DNA of 14,479 bases from the NCBI GenBank assembly GCA_900552855.1, contig USBG01000033.1, positions 1-14,479 on the forward strand, in the 5' to 3' direction. Below are positions 6,612-14,426 of the stretch, piece after piece. The notes beneath the pieces were generated by a model, which was given only the letters and a program-made list of their open reading frames with translations, had not been told where the DNA came from and made no database searches. Every line of letters starts with the position of its first letter. Positions within the stretch are counted from its first letter, which is position 1. Source of the DNA: an uncultured Phascolarctobacterium sp. Lineage in GTDB: Bacteria; Bacillota; Negativicutes; Acidaminococcales; Acidaminococcaceae. The position numbers were made by a program, and so were the translations under genes.

Positions 6612-7313
6612 TTATTTTTCTTCCTGCTGTTTCGCCTTAGCAGCTAATATAGCCTGCAAACGACCACAGCTCATTTCGCCCTCATGGCATACACCTTGAG
6701 ACACACAGGTAGGACCAGCATTTTCAAAAATTACCGGAGCAACCTTTTTACACTCCTCTAACATCTTATTAGCCAGTGCACGAATTTACCACTGTGCGCG
6801 GGTACAGCAGCGCAAACTAAAGAAGTTTAGTAAGGACCGGGCGTTAAAGGTGCATACAATTTTTGTTTCTGCCGCATTAGGCAGAATATAACGGGCATCC
6901 TCTGCAGGAATACCCATTTCAGTAAACTCGTTGTATAAATCCTGAATCTCCACCATCAGCTTTTCAAATTTAGCCTTTGCCTCCGGATTTTTAGAAATCG
7001 TAATAGGAGTGATGGTTTCAAAATTATGTTCTTTTACATAACGCTGAGATTGCTGTGAATAGGAAGCAATACGATGACGTACAAGCTGATGAGTTAAAAC
7101 TCTAGACACGCCTTCAATAGCAAAGGTAAAGGTTACATGCTCTAAAGTAGAAAAGTGACCCATGCTTACCAGTTTACGTACCAAATTAGCTGCTTGCTCA
7201 TCAGAAATCTTTTCTTCCAGTTGAGCAGCACCAATAGCAGAATAGCATAGGCGCGCGCTCATAGCCACAGTACGTTCAGGCTCAGGTGTGTGACGCACTA
7301 ATTTAACTTGCAT
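6612..7313 (-). pseudogene. thyX: FAD-dependent thymidylate synthase ThyX, interrupted by an in-frame stop
   Basis: ThyX makes dTMP from dUMP with FAD, NADPH and methylenetetrahydrofolate. Residues 79-91 carry the signature RHRIASYSQQSQR. Arg141, Asn163 and Arg168 match, at a constant offset of 6, T. maritima Arg147, Asn169 and Arg174. After NFFSLRCCTRAQW the reading frame meets TAA at 6786-6788, where ThyX proteins usually have Glu (AQWEIR); GAA to TAA is one base. The same frame then stays open for 57 codons, IRALANKMLEECKK onwards, with a ThyX-like cysteine-rich end (CVSQGVC, MSCG), and stops at 6612-6614. The product is either a 175-residue protein missing the C-terminal helix and tail, or nothing functional. 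The ATG at 7313 begins MQVKLVRHTPEPER as in relatives; a GTG at 7328 has no ribosome binding site. Sequencing or assembly error is possible. Confidence 0.85.
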
Positions 7314-7329
7314 ATTCAAAGCAGCCACC

Positions 7330-7794
7330 TCATTTCTTTACTTCATTCATTTTACTACTAATTATTGTAAAGGAGGTATCCATAACCTCCTCCAGACGCT
7401 GTTGTCTTTCTTCAAGGAAAAGATAACCAAGCAGAGCCTCAAAGGCAGTAGCCATACGATATTCATGTACAGACGCGCTTTTAGGTACCATGGACTTAGC
7501 ATTACGACCACGACGGAAAATCATAGCCTCATCCTCGCTCAAAGTATCCTGCAGCTCCTGCATAGCAATACATTGATATTTTGCAGATACCATCTTAGAG
7601 CCCAGGTCATGAACAATACGAACATGACTTGATGTAGGCAGAAGACGCAAACGAATATACATAGAAAAAACAACATCACCAATATAAGCTAGTAAAATAG
7701 GATTAATTTGTCTAGTTGCAGGAAAGGCAACGCCAGCTGCTTCACAAGCAGCCAGCGCATGAGCCTTCAGCATTTGATATTGTTCAAATCTCAT
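7330..7794 (-). CDS. mrnC: Mini-ribonuclease 3 (Mini-III)
   Basis: A 154-residue RNase III catalytic domain without a double-stranded RNA-binding domain. The two characteristic catalytic segments are LAYIGDVVFSMYIR (Asp40) and ATAFEALLGYLFLE (Glu119). In B. subtilis Mini-III matures the ends of 23S rRNA by cutting the double-stranded stalk of its precursor. Position directly after cysS is the standard one. The start ATG overlaps the cysS stop in ATGA, with no good ribosome binding site of its own, so translation probably depends on coupling to cysS. thyX starts 16 bases after its end. It acts on the same rRNA that RlmB, encoded just downstream, methylates. Confidence 0.93.
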   Translation of the reverse strand: MRFEQYQMLKAHALAACEAAGVAFPATRQINPILLAYIGDVVFSMYIRLRLLPTSSHVRIVHDLGSKMVSAKYQCIAMQELQDTLSEDEAMIFRRGRNAKSMVPKSASVHEYRMATAFEALLGYLFLEERQQRLEEVMDTSFTIISSKMNEVKK

Positions 7795-9236
7795 TGCTTA
7801 GACCATTTAACTCCTTGAGGAGTATCTTGCAGAACAATGCCGATTTCGGTCAGCTGATTGCGCAGTTGGTCAGCCAAAGCGTAATTTTTAGATGCACGAG
7901 CATCTTGACGCATTTGGATGAGCATTTCAACCAGTGCAGCCTCTTTGTTATCGCCAGCCTCTGCAGGAGCAGCAGCTTCCTTAGCTTCCAGAACGCCAAT
8001 GATGGAGCACATTTCAGCAAATACGTCATTAAGAATTGCCATCAGCTTACCATCAGGCTTGCTGCCAGTCTCAACTACCTCTTTATGATAGATATTGATT
8101 TCCTTAGCTAAGGCAAACATATGGCTGATTGCCAGGGCAGTGTTAAAGTCGTCACGCATAGCTTCCATGAAAGCATCGCGAAGCTGAGCAGCCTTTTCAC
8201 GCAGAGCCATGCTGCTTACAGTTGCGCCAGAGCTAATCATTTGGCTCATTTCAGCCAAGGTTTCTTGGGCTTGACGCAGACGACCAAGGCTCTTTTGTGC
8301 TTCCTTCAGACGCTCATCGCTGAAATCCAACGGACTACGATAATGAGTGGATACAATGAAGAAACGCAGTGTTTCCGGATCGAAATGCTCCAGAATATCG
8401 ATAACCATAAAGAAATTGCCTAAGGATTTAGACATCTTTTCGTTATCTACAGTAATGAAGCCATTGTGCAGCCAGTAATGAACAAATGGATGGCAATTGG
8501 TGCAGCCTTCGGATTGAGCAATTTCGTTTTCATGATGCGGGAAGATAAGATCGCTACCGCCACCATGAAAATCAAAGGTTTCGCCCAAATATTTCATGCT
8601 CATAGTAGAGCATTCAATATGCCAGCCAGGACGGCCTTGTCCCCAAGGACTAGTCCAGGAAGGTTCGCCCGGTTTAGCAGATTTCCACAAAGCAAAATCC
8701 ATAGGATTCTTTTTGCGGTCATCTACGTCAATACGAGCACCAGCCATCATATCATCCAGATTACGACCGGAAAGCTGACCATAGTATTTGAATTTTTCTA
8801 CGCTGTAATATACATCACCATCAACAACATAGCCATAGCCATTATCAATAAGTGTTTGTACAGTTTTAATGATATCTTCAATATGCTCGGATACACGAGG
8901 ATATACGTGTGCACGACGAACATTCAGCTTATCCATTACTTCAAAGTAGGACTCAATATAGCGGTTGCAGACATTGAACCATTCTACGCCTTCTTTGTTA
9001 GCAGTATTGATAATTTTATCGTCGATATCAGTAAAGTTTTGTACATGAAGCACATCATAGCCTTCATGCTCCAAAAAACGACGAATTACATCCCAGGTTA
9101 CAAAGGGACGAGCATTGCCAATATGGGGATGGTTGTAGGGAGTTACGCCGCAAACATAAATATTTGCCTTGCCAGGGTTAATAGGTACAAACTCTTCTTT
9201 TTGTTTAGTCAGGGTATTATATACTCTAATAGCCAT
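7791..9236 (-). CDS. cysS: Cysteinyl-tRNA synthetase
   Basis: Class I synthetase charging tRNA-Cys, 481 residues. The HIGH-type motif is PHIGNARP (HIGN at 38-41) and the KMSKS motif lies at 267-271. Zinc ligands that discriminate cysteine are seen as Cys29, Cys209 (WHIECS), His234 and Glu238 (FPHHENE). The C-terminal anticodon-binding region (RQDARASKNYALADQLR) is complete. The ATG at 9236 is used: an AAGGAGAAGGA region ends just ahead and MAIRVYNTLT matches relatives; the in-frame start at 9257 is not supported. In Bacillus cysE lies between gltX and cysS; here that gap is only 98 bases and holds a hairpin. The gene overlaps mrnC by 4 bases. Confidence 0.97.
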   Translation of the reverse strand: MAIRVYNTLTKQKEEFVPINPGKANIYVCGVTPYNHPHIGNARPFVTWDVIRRFLEHEGYDVLHVQNFTDIDDKIINTANKEGVEWFNVCNRYIESYFEVMDKLNVRRAHVYPRVSEHIEDIIKTVQTLIDNGYGYVVDGDVYYSVEKFKYYGQLSGRNLDDMMAGARIDVDDRKKNPMDFALWKSAKPGEPSWTSPWGQGRPGWHIECSTMSMKYLGETFDFHGGGSDLIFPHHENEIAQSEGCTNCHPFVHYWLHNGFITVDNEKMSKSLGNFFMVIDILEHFDPETLRFFIVSTHYRSPLDFSDERLKEAQKSLGRLRQAQETLAEMSQMISSGATVSSMALREKAAQLRDAFMEAMRDDFNTALAISHMFALAKEINIYHKEVVETGSKPDGKLMAILNDVFAEMCSIIGVLEAKEAAAPAEAGDNKEAALVEMLIQMRQDARASKNYALADQLRNQLTEIGIVLQDTPQGVKWSKQ

Positions 9237-9287
9237 TTTCCTTCTCCTTATAAACAATTAGAACTTTTAACATTCCATAACTGGCAC

Positions 9288-9314
9288 TAGGCACAGCCTA
9301 ATCAGCTATGCCTA
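9288..9314 (-). other. Intercistronic hairpin between gltX and cysS
   Basis: A 10-bp inverted repeat (TAGGCACAGC at 9288-9297 against GCTATGCCTA at 9305-9314, one G-U pair in the minus-strand RNA) with a 7-base loop. No T-run follows, so it is a weak candidate for an attenuator or processing site. Nothing resembling a T-box leader is present in the short gap. Confidence 0.35.
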
Positions 9315-9334
9315 ATACCTGAAGATTATTAAAA

Positions 9335-10804
9335 TTAAAGCTCAACGCCAGCCTTTGCCAAGCTTGCTTTGATACGATTGCTGCTGCGTTCTACGCCCAG
9401 CAGAGGAATCATAGCAGCCAGCTCAGGACCATGTTGGTTACCTGTCAGAGCAACACGGATAGGCATGAATACATCTTTACCTTTGAGCTTAGTGGTTTTC
9501 TGGATTTTCTTGAAGAGTGCTTTAACAGCAGCGGCATCAAGAGCTTCTACCTGAGGCAGCTCCTCTAAAAGCATATTGATAACGGTAGGAACAGTTTCGC
9601 CCTTCAGAACAGCCTCTGCTTCCTCGTTTTCAAAATCAAACTCATCATTAAAGTACATTTCTACGTTTGCAGGAATTTGCGCAGCAAAGGAAACGTGGTC
9701 TTGAGAAGTAGCAACTACTTCATGGAGCCAAGCAAGCTTTTCGCCTTCTTCTTCACCGGTCATGTAGCCAGCAGCAATCATGTGCGGCTTAGCAACCCGG
9801 AAGTATGCTTCTGCATCCAGCTGACGCATATAATGTTGGTTAATCCAGTTCAGCTTATCAATGTCAAATACTGCAGGGTTTTTAGCAACTCTTTCCATAG
9901 AGAACTCATGAATCAGCTCTTCCATAGAGAAAATTTCTTGCTCGCTGTTAGGAGCCCAGCCCAGCAGTGCCAGGAAGTTGTTAATAGCTTCAGGTAAATA
10001 ACCAAGCTGACGATATTGGTCAACAGAGGTTGCACCATGACGCTTACTCATTTTAGTATGGTCCTTACCCAAAATCAGGGAAATATGGCCAAAGGTGGGT
10101 TTTTCAAAGCCCAAAGCATCATATACCAAGCATTGACGCGGAGTGTTGGACAAATGCTCCTCCGCACGAATTACATGAGTAATGTGCATCAAAGCATCGT
10201 CAATTACAACAGCATAGTTATAAGTAGGAATACCATCAGATTTAACGATTACAAAATCACCAATGTTATTAGAATCAAATACAACGTCACCACGAACCAG
10301 GTCGCGAACCAAAATTTGTTGGTCTGCAGGAACGCGGAAGCGAACGGTCGGTTTACGACCTTCTGCTTCATATTGAGCAATTTGCTCAGGAGTCAGATTA
10401 CGGCATTTACCCATGTAGCGAGGCATTTTGCCTTCTTTAATCAGGGATTGACGCTCTTCCTCAAGCTCTTCATCAGTGCAGTAGCAGTAGTAAGCCTTGC
10501 CTTCAGCAAGCAGCTTATCAGTATATTTCTTGTAGATGTCAAGACGCTCCATTTGATGATAAGGGCCATTTTCGCCACCAACATCAACGCCTTCATCCCA
10601 ATCCATACCCAGCCACTTTAAAGCAGCCTTAATGTTTTCCTCGGATTCCGGAGTAGAACGCTCTCTATCGGTATCCTCAATACGAAGAATCAGTTTGCCA
10701 CCTGTTTTACGAGCCAACAGCCAGTTAAACAGGGCACTACGAGCACCACCAATGTGGAACGGGCCAGTCGGGCTCGGTGCAAATCTTACTCTTACTTCAT
10801 TCAT
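9335..10804 (-). CDS. gltX: Glutamyl-tRNA synthetase
   Basis: Class I synthetase that charges tRNA-Glu, and in many Firmicutes also tRNA-Gln ahead of amidation by GatCAB; which applies here cannot be told from the window. The 489 residues begin with RFAPSPTGPFHIGGARSALF (HIGG at 17-20). Cys107, Cys109 and Cys134 form the cysteine cluster of the CYCTDEE region, where E. coli GluRS binds zinc. KMSKR lies at 251-255. The C-terminal helical anticodon-binding domain is complete. The ATG at 10804 has GGAGGG 7 bases ahead; an in-frame TTG at 10819 overlaps that site and is rejected. It heads the run gltX-cysS-mrnC-thyX-rlmB-yacP from its own promoter. Confidence 0.97.
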   Translation of the reverse strand: MNEVRVRFAPSPTGPFHIGGARSALFNWLLARKTGGKLILRIEDTDRERSTPESEENIKAALKWLGMDWDEGVDVGGENGPYHQMERLDIYKKYTDKLLAEGKAYYCYCTDEELEEERQSLIKEGKMPRYMGKCRNLTPEQIAQYEAEGRKPTVRFRVPADQQILVRDLVRGDVVFDSNNIGDFVIVKSDGIPTYNYAVVIDDALMHITHVIRAEEHLSNTPRQCLVYDALGFEKPTFGHISLILGKDHTKMSKRHGATSVDQYRQLGYLPEAINNFLALLGWAPNSEQEIFSMEELIHEFSMERVAKNPAVFDIDKLNWINQHYMRQLDAEAYFRVAKPHMIAAGYMTGEEEGEKLAWLHEVVATSQDHVSFAAQIPANVEMYFNDEFDFENEEAEAVLKGETVPTVINMLLEELPQVEALDAAAVKALFKKIQKTTKLKGKDVFMPIRVALTGNQHGPELAAMIPLLGVERSSNRIKASLAKAGVEL

Positions 10805-10822
10805 CACATATCCCTCCAAATA

Positions 10823-10837
10823 AGCTGCTATGCAGCT
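10823..10837 (-). other. Leader hairpin before the gltX ribosome binding site
   Basis: A 6-bp inverted repeat AGCTGC-ATA-GCAGCT (minus strand), extendable by A-T pairs across one bulged base. It ends about 5 bases before the GGAGGG of gltX and could modulate its translation or stabilise the 5' end. Confidence 0.3.
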
Positions 10838-10866
10838 ATTAATCTAAATTGAATTGCTAACACATT

Positions 10867-10875
10867 ATTATACCA
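10867..10875 (-). promoter_or_regulatory. Extended -10 promoter of gltX
   Basis: Minus-strand TGGTATAAT is a perfect extended -10 element about 60 bases before gltX. No good -35 hexamer stands at 17 bases (TTGTGC occurs at 20), which fits an extended -10 promoter. It would make gltX and the following genes independent of the ispD-ispF unit. Confidence 0.6.
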
Positions 10876-10927
10876 TAGAAGTGTCTTTTCTTGCACAATA
10901 ATCTGCTAAATACTTTATTTTAATGCT

Positions 10928-11422
10928 TTATTTTACCAAGCTAGCTACAGCTTCAGCAGCAATACCCTCTCCACGACCGGTAAAGCCCAGCTTTTCAGTT
11001 GTAGTAGCCTTTACATTTACACAATCCTCTTCAATATTAAGTACCTGAGCAACCTTGTTGCGCATAGCAGGAATAAAAGACGCCAGCTTAGGCCTTTGAG
11101 CAATAATAGTAATATCAACATTATTAATGCTCCAACCACGTTCCTTGATAATTGATACAACGTGCTCTGTCAGCTTTACGCTATCTGCGCCCTTGAAACG
11201 CATATCCGTATCAGGGAAATGCTTGCCAATATCTCCTAAGGCTGCAGCACCTAACAAAGCATCCATCAATGCATGCAAAGCAACATCAGCATCACTATGA
11301 CCCAAAAGTCCCAATTCATAAGGAACCTCTACACCACAAAGGATTAGCTTACGTTCCTCAACAAGCTTGTGTACATCATAGCCCATTCCAACACGAAATT
11401 GAGGCATAATTTTATTTTCCAT
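10928..11422 (-). CDS. ispF: 2-C-methyl-D-erythritol 2,4-cyclodiphosphate synthase
   Basis: Fifth enzyme of the MEP pathway; it cyclises CDP-methylerythritol 2-phosphate with release of CMP. Metal ligands are visible in GYDVH (Asp16, His18) and at His50 (ALHALMDALLGAAALGDIG). The ATTTEKLGFTGRGEGIAA segment near the end completes the active site; the enzyme works as a trimer. The start at 11422 gives 164 residues and overlaps the 3' end of ispD by 11 bases; an AGGAG lies 7 bases ahead, inside ispD. The next ATG, at 11407, has only a weak site. The overlap implies coupled expression with ispD, which makes the compound two steps upstream. Confidence 0.96.
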   Translation of the reverse strand: MENKIMPQFRVGMGYDVHKLVEERKLILCGVEVPYELGLLGHSDADVALHALMDALLGAAALGDIGKHFPDTDMRFKGADSVKLTEHVVSIIKERGWSINNVDITIIAQRPKLASFIPAMRNKVAQVLNIEEDCVNVKATTTEKLGFTGRGEGIAAEAVASLVK

Positions 11423-12128
11423 AAGTTTTCTCCTGCTCAGCCAATAGATTTTCTGCAAGCAGCAAATCCTCAGGCGTCGTCACCTTAATATTTTCATATC
11501 TACCTAATGCTACAGTCACACGATGTCCAAACAGCTCTACTACCGATGCATCATCAGTTACTGCAGCAGGATGCTCTGCCAAATGCTTATATGCATTTTT
11601 TAGCAATCCTATTTCAAAAATTTGTGGTGTCTGTACAGCCTGTAGCGTTTTACGCTCAGGTGTAGCAACAACCATGCCACATTCATCTACTACCTTGATA
11701 GTATCCTTTACTGGTACAGCTGCAATAGCAGCACCATATTCCTTAGCAGCAGCTAAAGTACGTTCAAAAACTTCTTTTCCTGCAAATGGACGTGCTCCAT
11801 CATGCACAGCAACATATCCATCAGCTTCTGTAATAGTAGCAAGAGCATTAGCAACAGAATCCTGACGCTCCTTACCACCGGCAACTACTGAAAAAGGTAA
11901 ATTTGAAAAAAACTGCTGCTGATAACTCTCCAGCAGCAGTTTTCCATCCTCCACCTCAGCAGGTGCCAGAACCACTATTGCTCGGGTAATTAAATTCGTT
12001 TCAGCCAGCATTGCCAGACAGTGCACAATAAGCGGTGCACCCTTCAGCATAGCAAAGGCCTTATTAATACCTAAGCCGAGACGTTTGCCTGCCCCAGCCG
12101 CTGGTATAACAGCAATAAGCTTCTGCAA
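11412..12128 (-). CDS. ispD: 2-C-methyl-D-erythritol 4-phosphate cytidylyltransferase
   Basis: Third enzyme of the MEP isoprenoid pathway, joining CTP and methylerythritol phosphate. The 238-residue protein has the nucleotidyltransferase loop PAAGAGKRLG (residues 9-18) with Lys23 downstream, GGKERQDSV at 84-92, VHDGARPF at 108-115, VPVKDTIK, QTPQIF and VTDDASVVE, all typical of IspD. The initiator is TTG: the protein then starts MQKLIAVIPAAG as relatives do, and AGGGG lies 7 bases ahead; no ATG in the right place exists. The TTG may keep output modest. The stop overlaps ispF by 11 bases, and yacL ends 42 bases upstream. Transcription probably starts at the yacL promoter. Confidence 0.95.
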   Translation of the reverse strand: MQKLIAVIPAAGAGKRLGLGINKAFAMLKGAPLIVHCLAMLAETNLITRAIVVLAPAEVEDGKLLLESYQQQFFSNLPFSVVAGGKERQDSVANALATITEADGYVAVHDGARPFAGKEVFERTLAAAKEYGAAIAAVPVKDTIKVVDECGMVVATPERKTLQAVQTPQIFEIGLLKNAYKHLAEHPAAVTDDASVVELFGHRVTVALGRYENIKVTTPEDLLLAENLLAEQEKTYGK

Positions 12129-12170
12129 TTTTCTTCCCCTGCCTTGTTTTAATATAAACTTTTCAATATG

Positions 12171-13304
12171 CTATTCCTTAGCACGAGCAAAAATCATTCT
12201 GCCTGCAGATGTCTGCAGCACAGAGCTTACAATAACAGGCACACTGTTACCTAAGCTTTGACGACCATTTTCTACTACAATCATAGTACCATCGTCAAGA
12301 TAAGCAATTGCCTGTCCCTGCTCCTTACCTTCCTTAACCAGGAAAACATTCATTTCCTCACCAGCAATAACTGCCGGCTTAATAGCGTTAGCCAGCTCAT
12401 TTATGTTAAGAACCTTAACACCCTGAATTTCAGCAACCTTATTCAGATTAAAATCGTTGGTAATGATTGCTGCTCCAGATTGCTTAGCTAAACGCACCAG
12501 CTTAGCATCAACCTCGTTAATGTCATCGTAGTCATTATCTACAATGAGAACCTGCTCCTTATAGCTAAGCTGCATATCATGAACCATGTCAAGACCACGG
12601 CGACCTTTGGCACGTTTCATATTATCAGAGGAGTCTGACAGCTTTTGCAGCTCTTCCAAAACAAAATTAGGTACTACCATGCGACCGTCTAAAAAACCAG
12701 TAGACAGTATATCCATAATACGACCATCAATTATAACACTGGTATCGAGCAGCTTGTTACAGCTGTACAAGCGGTCACCCAAGGGACCTGCCTTGACATC
12801 ATTGGTTTCTGCAGGCACTTTAACAGCCTTGCGATTAGGAATACGATTAAAAAAGCCAACAATATCATTGTGCTTACGCAAAGCCAGCTTGGCACCAACT
12901 ACAGCCATAATAAGGCTAAGAATAATGGGAACGTAGGGTCCAACAATAGGCAATCTTGAAAACGGAGCACCTATTAAATTAGCCAAAATAAGACCAATGC
13001 CAACGCCAAAAACAATTACCAAAATATCGCTAGTAGGAACACGAGACAACGCTGCAGTCCAGCGCTCAGATGCATTGCATATAGAATTTGTAATAAAGGG
13101 CTCTAAAACAAGTGCTAGCCATGCAAACAAACCAACACCTAGAAGCCCTAAGCCAATGTACGCAAAGGAAATACCAAAAATACCGTTGCCATGCAAATCA
13201 TAGCCCAAATATTCCGAAAGAGTAGGTATAACATTGTCAGTAAGTATGAGTCCGGTAACAATAACAATAAATGAAACAGTCAGGCTAATAATCTTCTTTA
13301 GCAT
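12171..13304 (-). CDS. yacL: Membrane PIN/TRAM-domain protein (YacL family)
   Basis: A 377-residue protein with three parts. About four hydrophobic helices occupy residues 5-22, 43-68, 92-112 and 120-142. A PIN nuclease-like domain follows near 185-305, with LLDTSVIIDGR (Asp187), Glu217/218 (FVLEELQ), Asp239 (GRRGLD), Asp266 and Asp284 (TNDFNLN) as the acidic site. A C-terminal TRAM domain spans about 315-377, a fold that commonly binds RNA. It is the standard neighbour of ispD in Firmicutes. The acidic set suggests nuclease activity, but the substrate of this family is not settled. The ATG is preceded by AAAGGAGG at 7 bases. A promoter-like element lies at 13361-13366. Confidence 0.92.
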   Translation of the reverse strand: MLKKIISLTVSFIVIVTGLILTDNVIPTLSEYLGYDLHGNGIFGISFAYIGLGLLGVGLFAWLALVLEPFITNSICNASERWTAALSRVPTSDILVIVFGVGIGLILANLIGAPFSRLPIVGPYVPIILSLIMAVVGAKLALRKHNDIVGFFNRIPNRKAVKVPAETNDVKAGPLGDRLYSCNKLLDTSVIIDGRIMDILSTGFLDGRMVVPNFVLEELQKLSDSSDNMKRAKGRRGLDMVHDMQLSYKEQVLIVDNDYDDINEVDAKLVRLAKQSGAAIITNDFNLNKVAEIQGVKVLNINELANAIKPAVIAGEEMNVFLVKEGKEQGQAIAYLDDGTMIVVENGRQSLGNSVPVIVSSVLQTSAGRMIFARAKE

Positions 13305-13360
13305 CGCTTTTCCTCCTTTCTTTTATATTTTTTGACGAAAAATATAACTACATTTCATCC

Positions 13361-13366
13361 ATTATA
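13361..13366 (-). promoter_or_regulatory. Possible -10 element of the yacL-ispDF unit
   Basis: Minus-strand TATAAT stands 57 bases before yacL in the 242-base gap that follows the carD-unit terminator. No convincing -35 at normal spacing is seen (TTGTAA lies 20 bases away). A short CGCT-TAT-AGCG inverted repeat sits just upstream of it and might be an operator. The rest of 13305-13508 holds nothing else I can support. Confidence 0.4.
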
Positions 13367-13508
13367 TAATAACGCTATAAGCGTAAAATTACAAGTAATT
13401 ATTCCGAACAAATATGTTAATCATGTAACAAGATTGTAAAAAAATATAACGTAGCCTATGCATAATTGACAGCCTTAGCATTTCTGAATTAAAGCACCTC
13501 AAAAAGCA

Positions 13509-13535
13509 AAAAACGCCAGCCATGCTGACGTTTTT
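13509..13535 (-). terminator. Terminator after the carD unit
   Basis: Stem of two 12-base arms (AAAAACGCCAGC at 13509-13520 against 13524-13535, one G-U pair) with a 3-base loop, followed on the minus strand by TTTTTTGCTTTTTG. It starts 11 bases after the stop of the small ORF. Confidence 0.85.
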
Positions 13536-13546
13536 AACAATACAAA

Positions 13547-13714
13547 TCAATCTGAAAAAGGAACTTTCTTGATTTTTTCACAATACTCTTCGTAGCTTTT
13601 CACAGCTTCTGCAGGAGCCTTATCAGTAAGCTTTACACCACGATTTTTATCATCATTATCAAAATAATACCATTCACTATTAGTCATAAAATAAGGTTTA
13701 TCCAGCTTTTCCAA
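13547..13714 (-). CDS. Small hypothetical protein after carD
   Basis: I do not recognise a named family. From the TTG at 13714 the product is 55 residues, starting MEKLDKPYFMTNSEWYYF, acidic in the middle (DNDDKNRG) and ending in a helical, charged tail (SYEEYCEKIKK). The TTG is chosen because a GGGGGCGG stretch precedes it by about 5-8 bases. Alternatives are GTG at 13720, ATG at 13684, or ATG at 13756, which would overlap carD by 25 bases without a visible ribosome binding site. The gene follows the carD stop closely and ends just before a strong terminator, so it is transcribed with carD. No membrane segment is seen in the 55-residue form. Confidence 0.6.
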   Translation of the reverse strand: MEKLDKPYFMTNSEWYYFDNDDKNRGVKLTDKAPAEAVKSYEEYCEKIKKVPFSD

Positions 13715-13731
13715 TAGCACCGCCCCCACAA

Positions 13732-14217
13732 TCAAATGCAACACATATACAACCATTCATTAGCTGTGTCCGCATCAATATCTTTAATTAGCATAATCTC
13801 GCTTTGTAAAATTCTTTTGGTATTATGCAATATTCTTTTTTCACCTACGGAAATCCTTTTATTATTTTCCATAATGGATAGCATCTTAAAAATCTTAGCA
13901 ACCTCCAATATATCACCACTTTTAATCCTATCAAGATAAAGTTGAAAGCGCCTATTCCAAGAAATGCTCTTCACATGCTGCACATCAGGATTTTCCTTTA
14001 ATACAGCTTCAACCCGAGAAAGCATAGCTTCATCACCAATTGATCTCAGACCTAACTGTTCAGCATTGCTTACAGGTATAGCCACAATCATATTATCAAA
14101 CAACGTTTGCAATATGTAATATGAAATATTCTCACCATTTTGCTCTTTAAGCTTAATCTCTTTAATAATAGCTCCACCATGAAGCGGATATACAACTTTA
14201 TCACCTGCAGCAAACAT
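13732..14217 (-). CDS. carD: CarD/CdnL family transcriptional regulator
   Basis: A 161-residue protein with the CarD layout. The N-terminal RNA polymerase-interacting domain (about residues 1-60) opens with FAAGDKVVYPLHGGAII and contains YYILQTLFDNMIVAIPV. The helical C-terminal domain includes SWNRRFQLYLDRIKSGDILEVAKI (85-108), where mycobacterial CarD contacts promoter DNA with a tryptophan. The family binds the RNA polymerase beta subunit and stabilises or modulates open complexes, often at rRNA promoters. The ATG has AAGGAGG at 7 bases and a clear sigma-A promoter upstream. In Bacillus radA-disA occupy this place before yacL. Confidence 0.92.
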   Translation of the reverse strand: MFAAGDKVVYPLHGGAIIKEIKLKEQNGENISYYILQTLFDNMIVAIPVSNAEQLGLRSIGDEAMLSRVEAVLKENPDVQHVKSISWNRRFQLYLDRIKSGDILEVAKIFKMLSIMENNKRISVGEKRILHNTKRILQSEIMLIKDIDADTANEWLYMCCI

Positions 14218-14250
14218 CCTGAACCCTCCTTGGAATAGTATTGTAATTTA

Positions 14251-14279
14251 ATGATAACACGCACAATAGACAAAGTCAA
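14251..14279 (-). promoter_or_regulatory. Sigma-A-type promoter of carD
   Basis: Minus-strand TTGACT (14274-14279), a 17-base spacer and TATCAT (14251-14256) lie 34 bases before carD. The region from 14280 to the insertion-sequence end at 14427 is AT-rich and holds nothing else I can support. Confidence 0.8.
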
Positions 14280-14426
14280 GAATTTTTAATTATATCACCA
14301 TGTTATATCTATGTCAATATATATTTCTATACCAAAACGATTTAGCTTATAAAGCGATTTAAACTGGAGAAATTAACAATAAACTTAGTAAATACTACTA
14401 AAAACTAAAACAGGGTTATTTAAAAA

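Noticed and set aside
6786..6788. Programmed recoding of the thyX stop (selenocysteine or pyrrolysine)
   Set aside because: The codon is TAA, which neither system uses, and the usual residue here is glutamate. No read-through signal is evident.
8466..9290. Long open frame of 274 codons on the plus strand
   Set aside because: It lies entirely opposite cysS, has no recognisable domain, and arises from the codon pattern of the real gene.
9237..9334. T-box riboswitch ahead of cysS
   Set aside because: The gap is only 98 bases and contains one short hairpin, with no T-box-like sequence or terminator/antiterminator pair.
10016..10621. Open frame of 201 codons on the plus strand
   Set aside because: It is antisense to gltX, whose motifs are all present; no family signature is seen in the antisense product.
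13305..13508. Possible small RNA or gene in the carD-yacL gap
   Set aside because: Only a -10-like element and short AT-rich inverted repeats are visible; no terminator or coding frame supports a separate gene.
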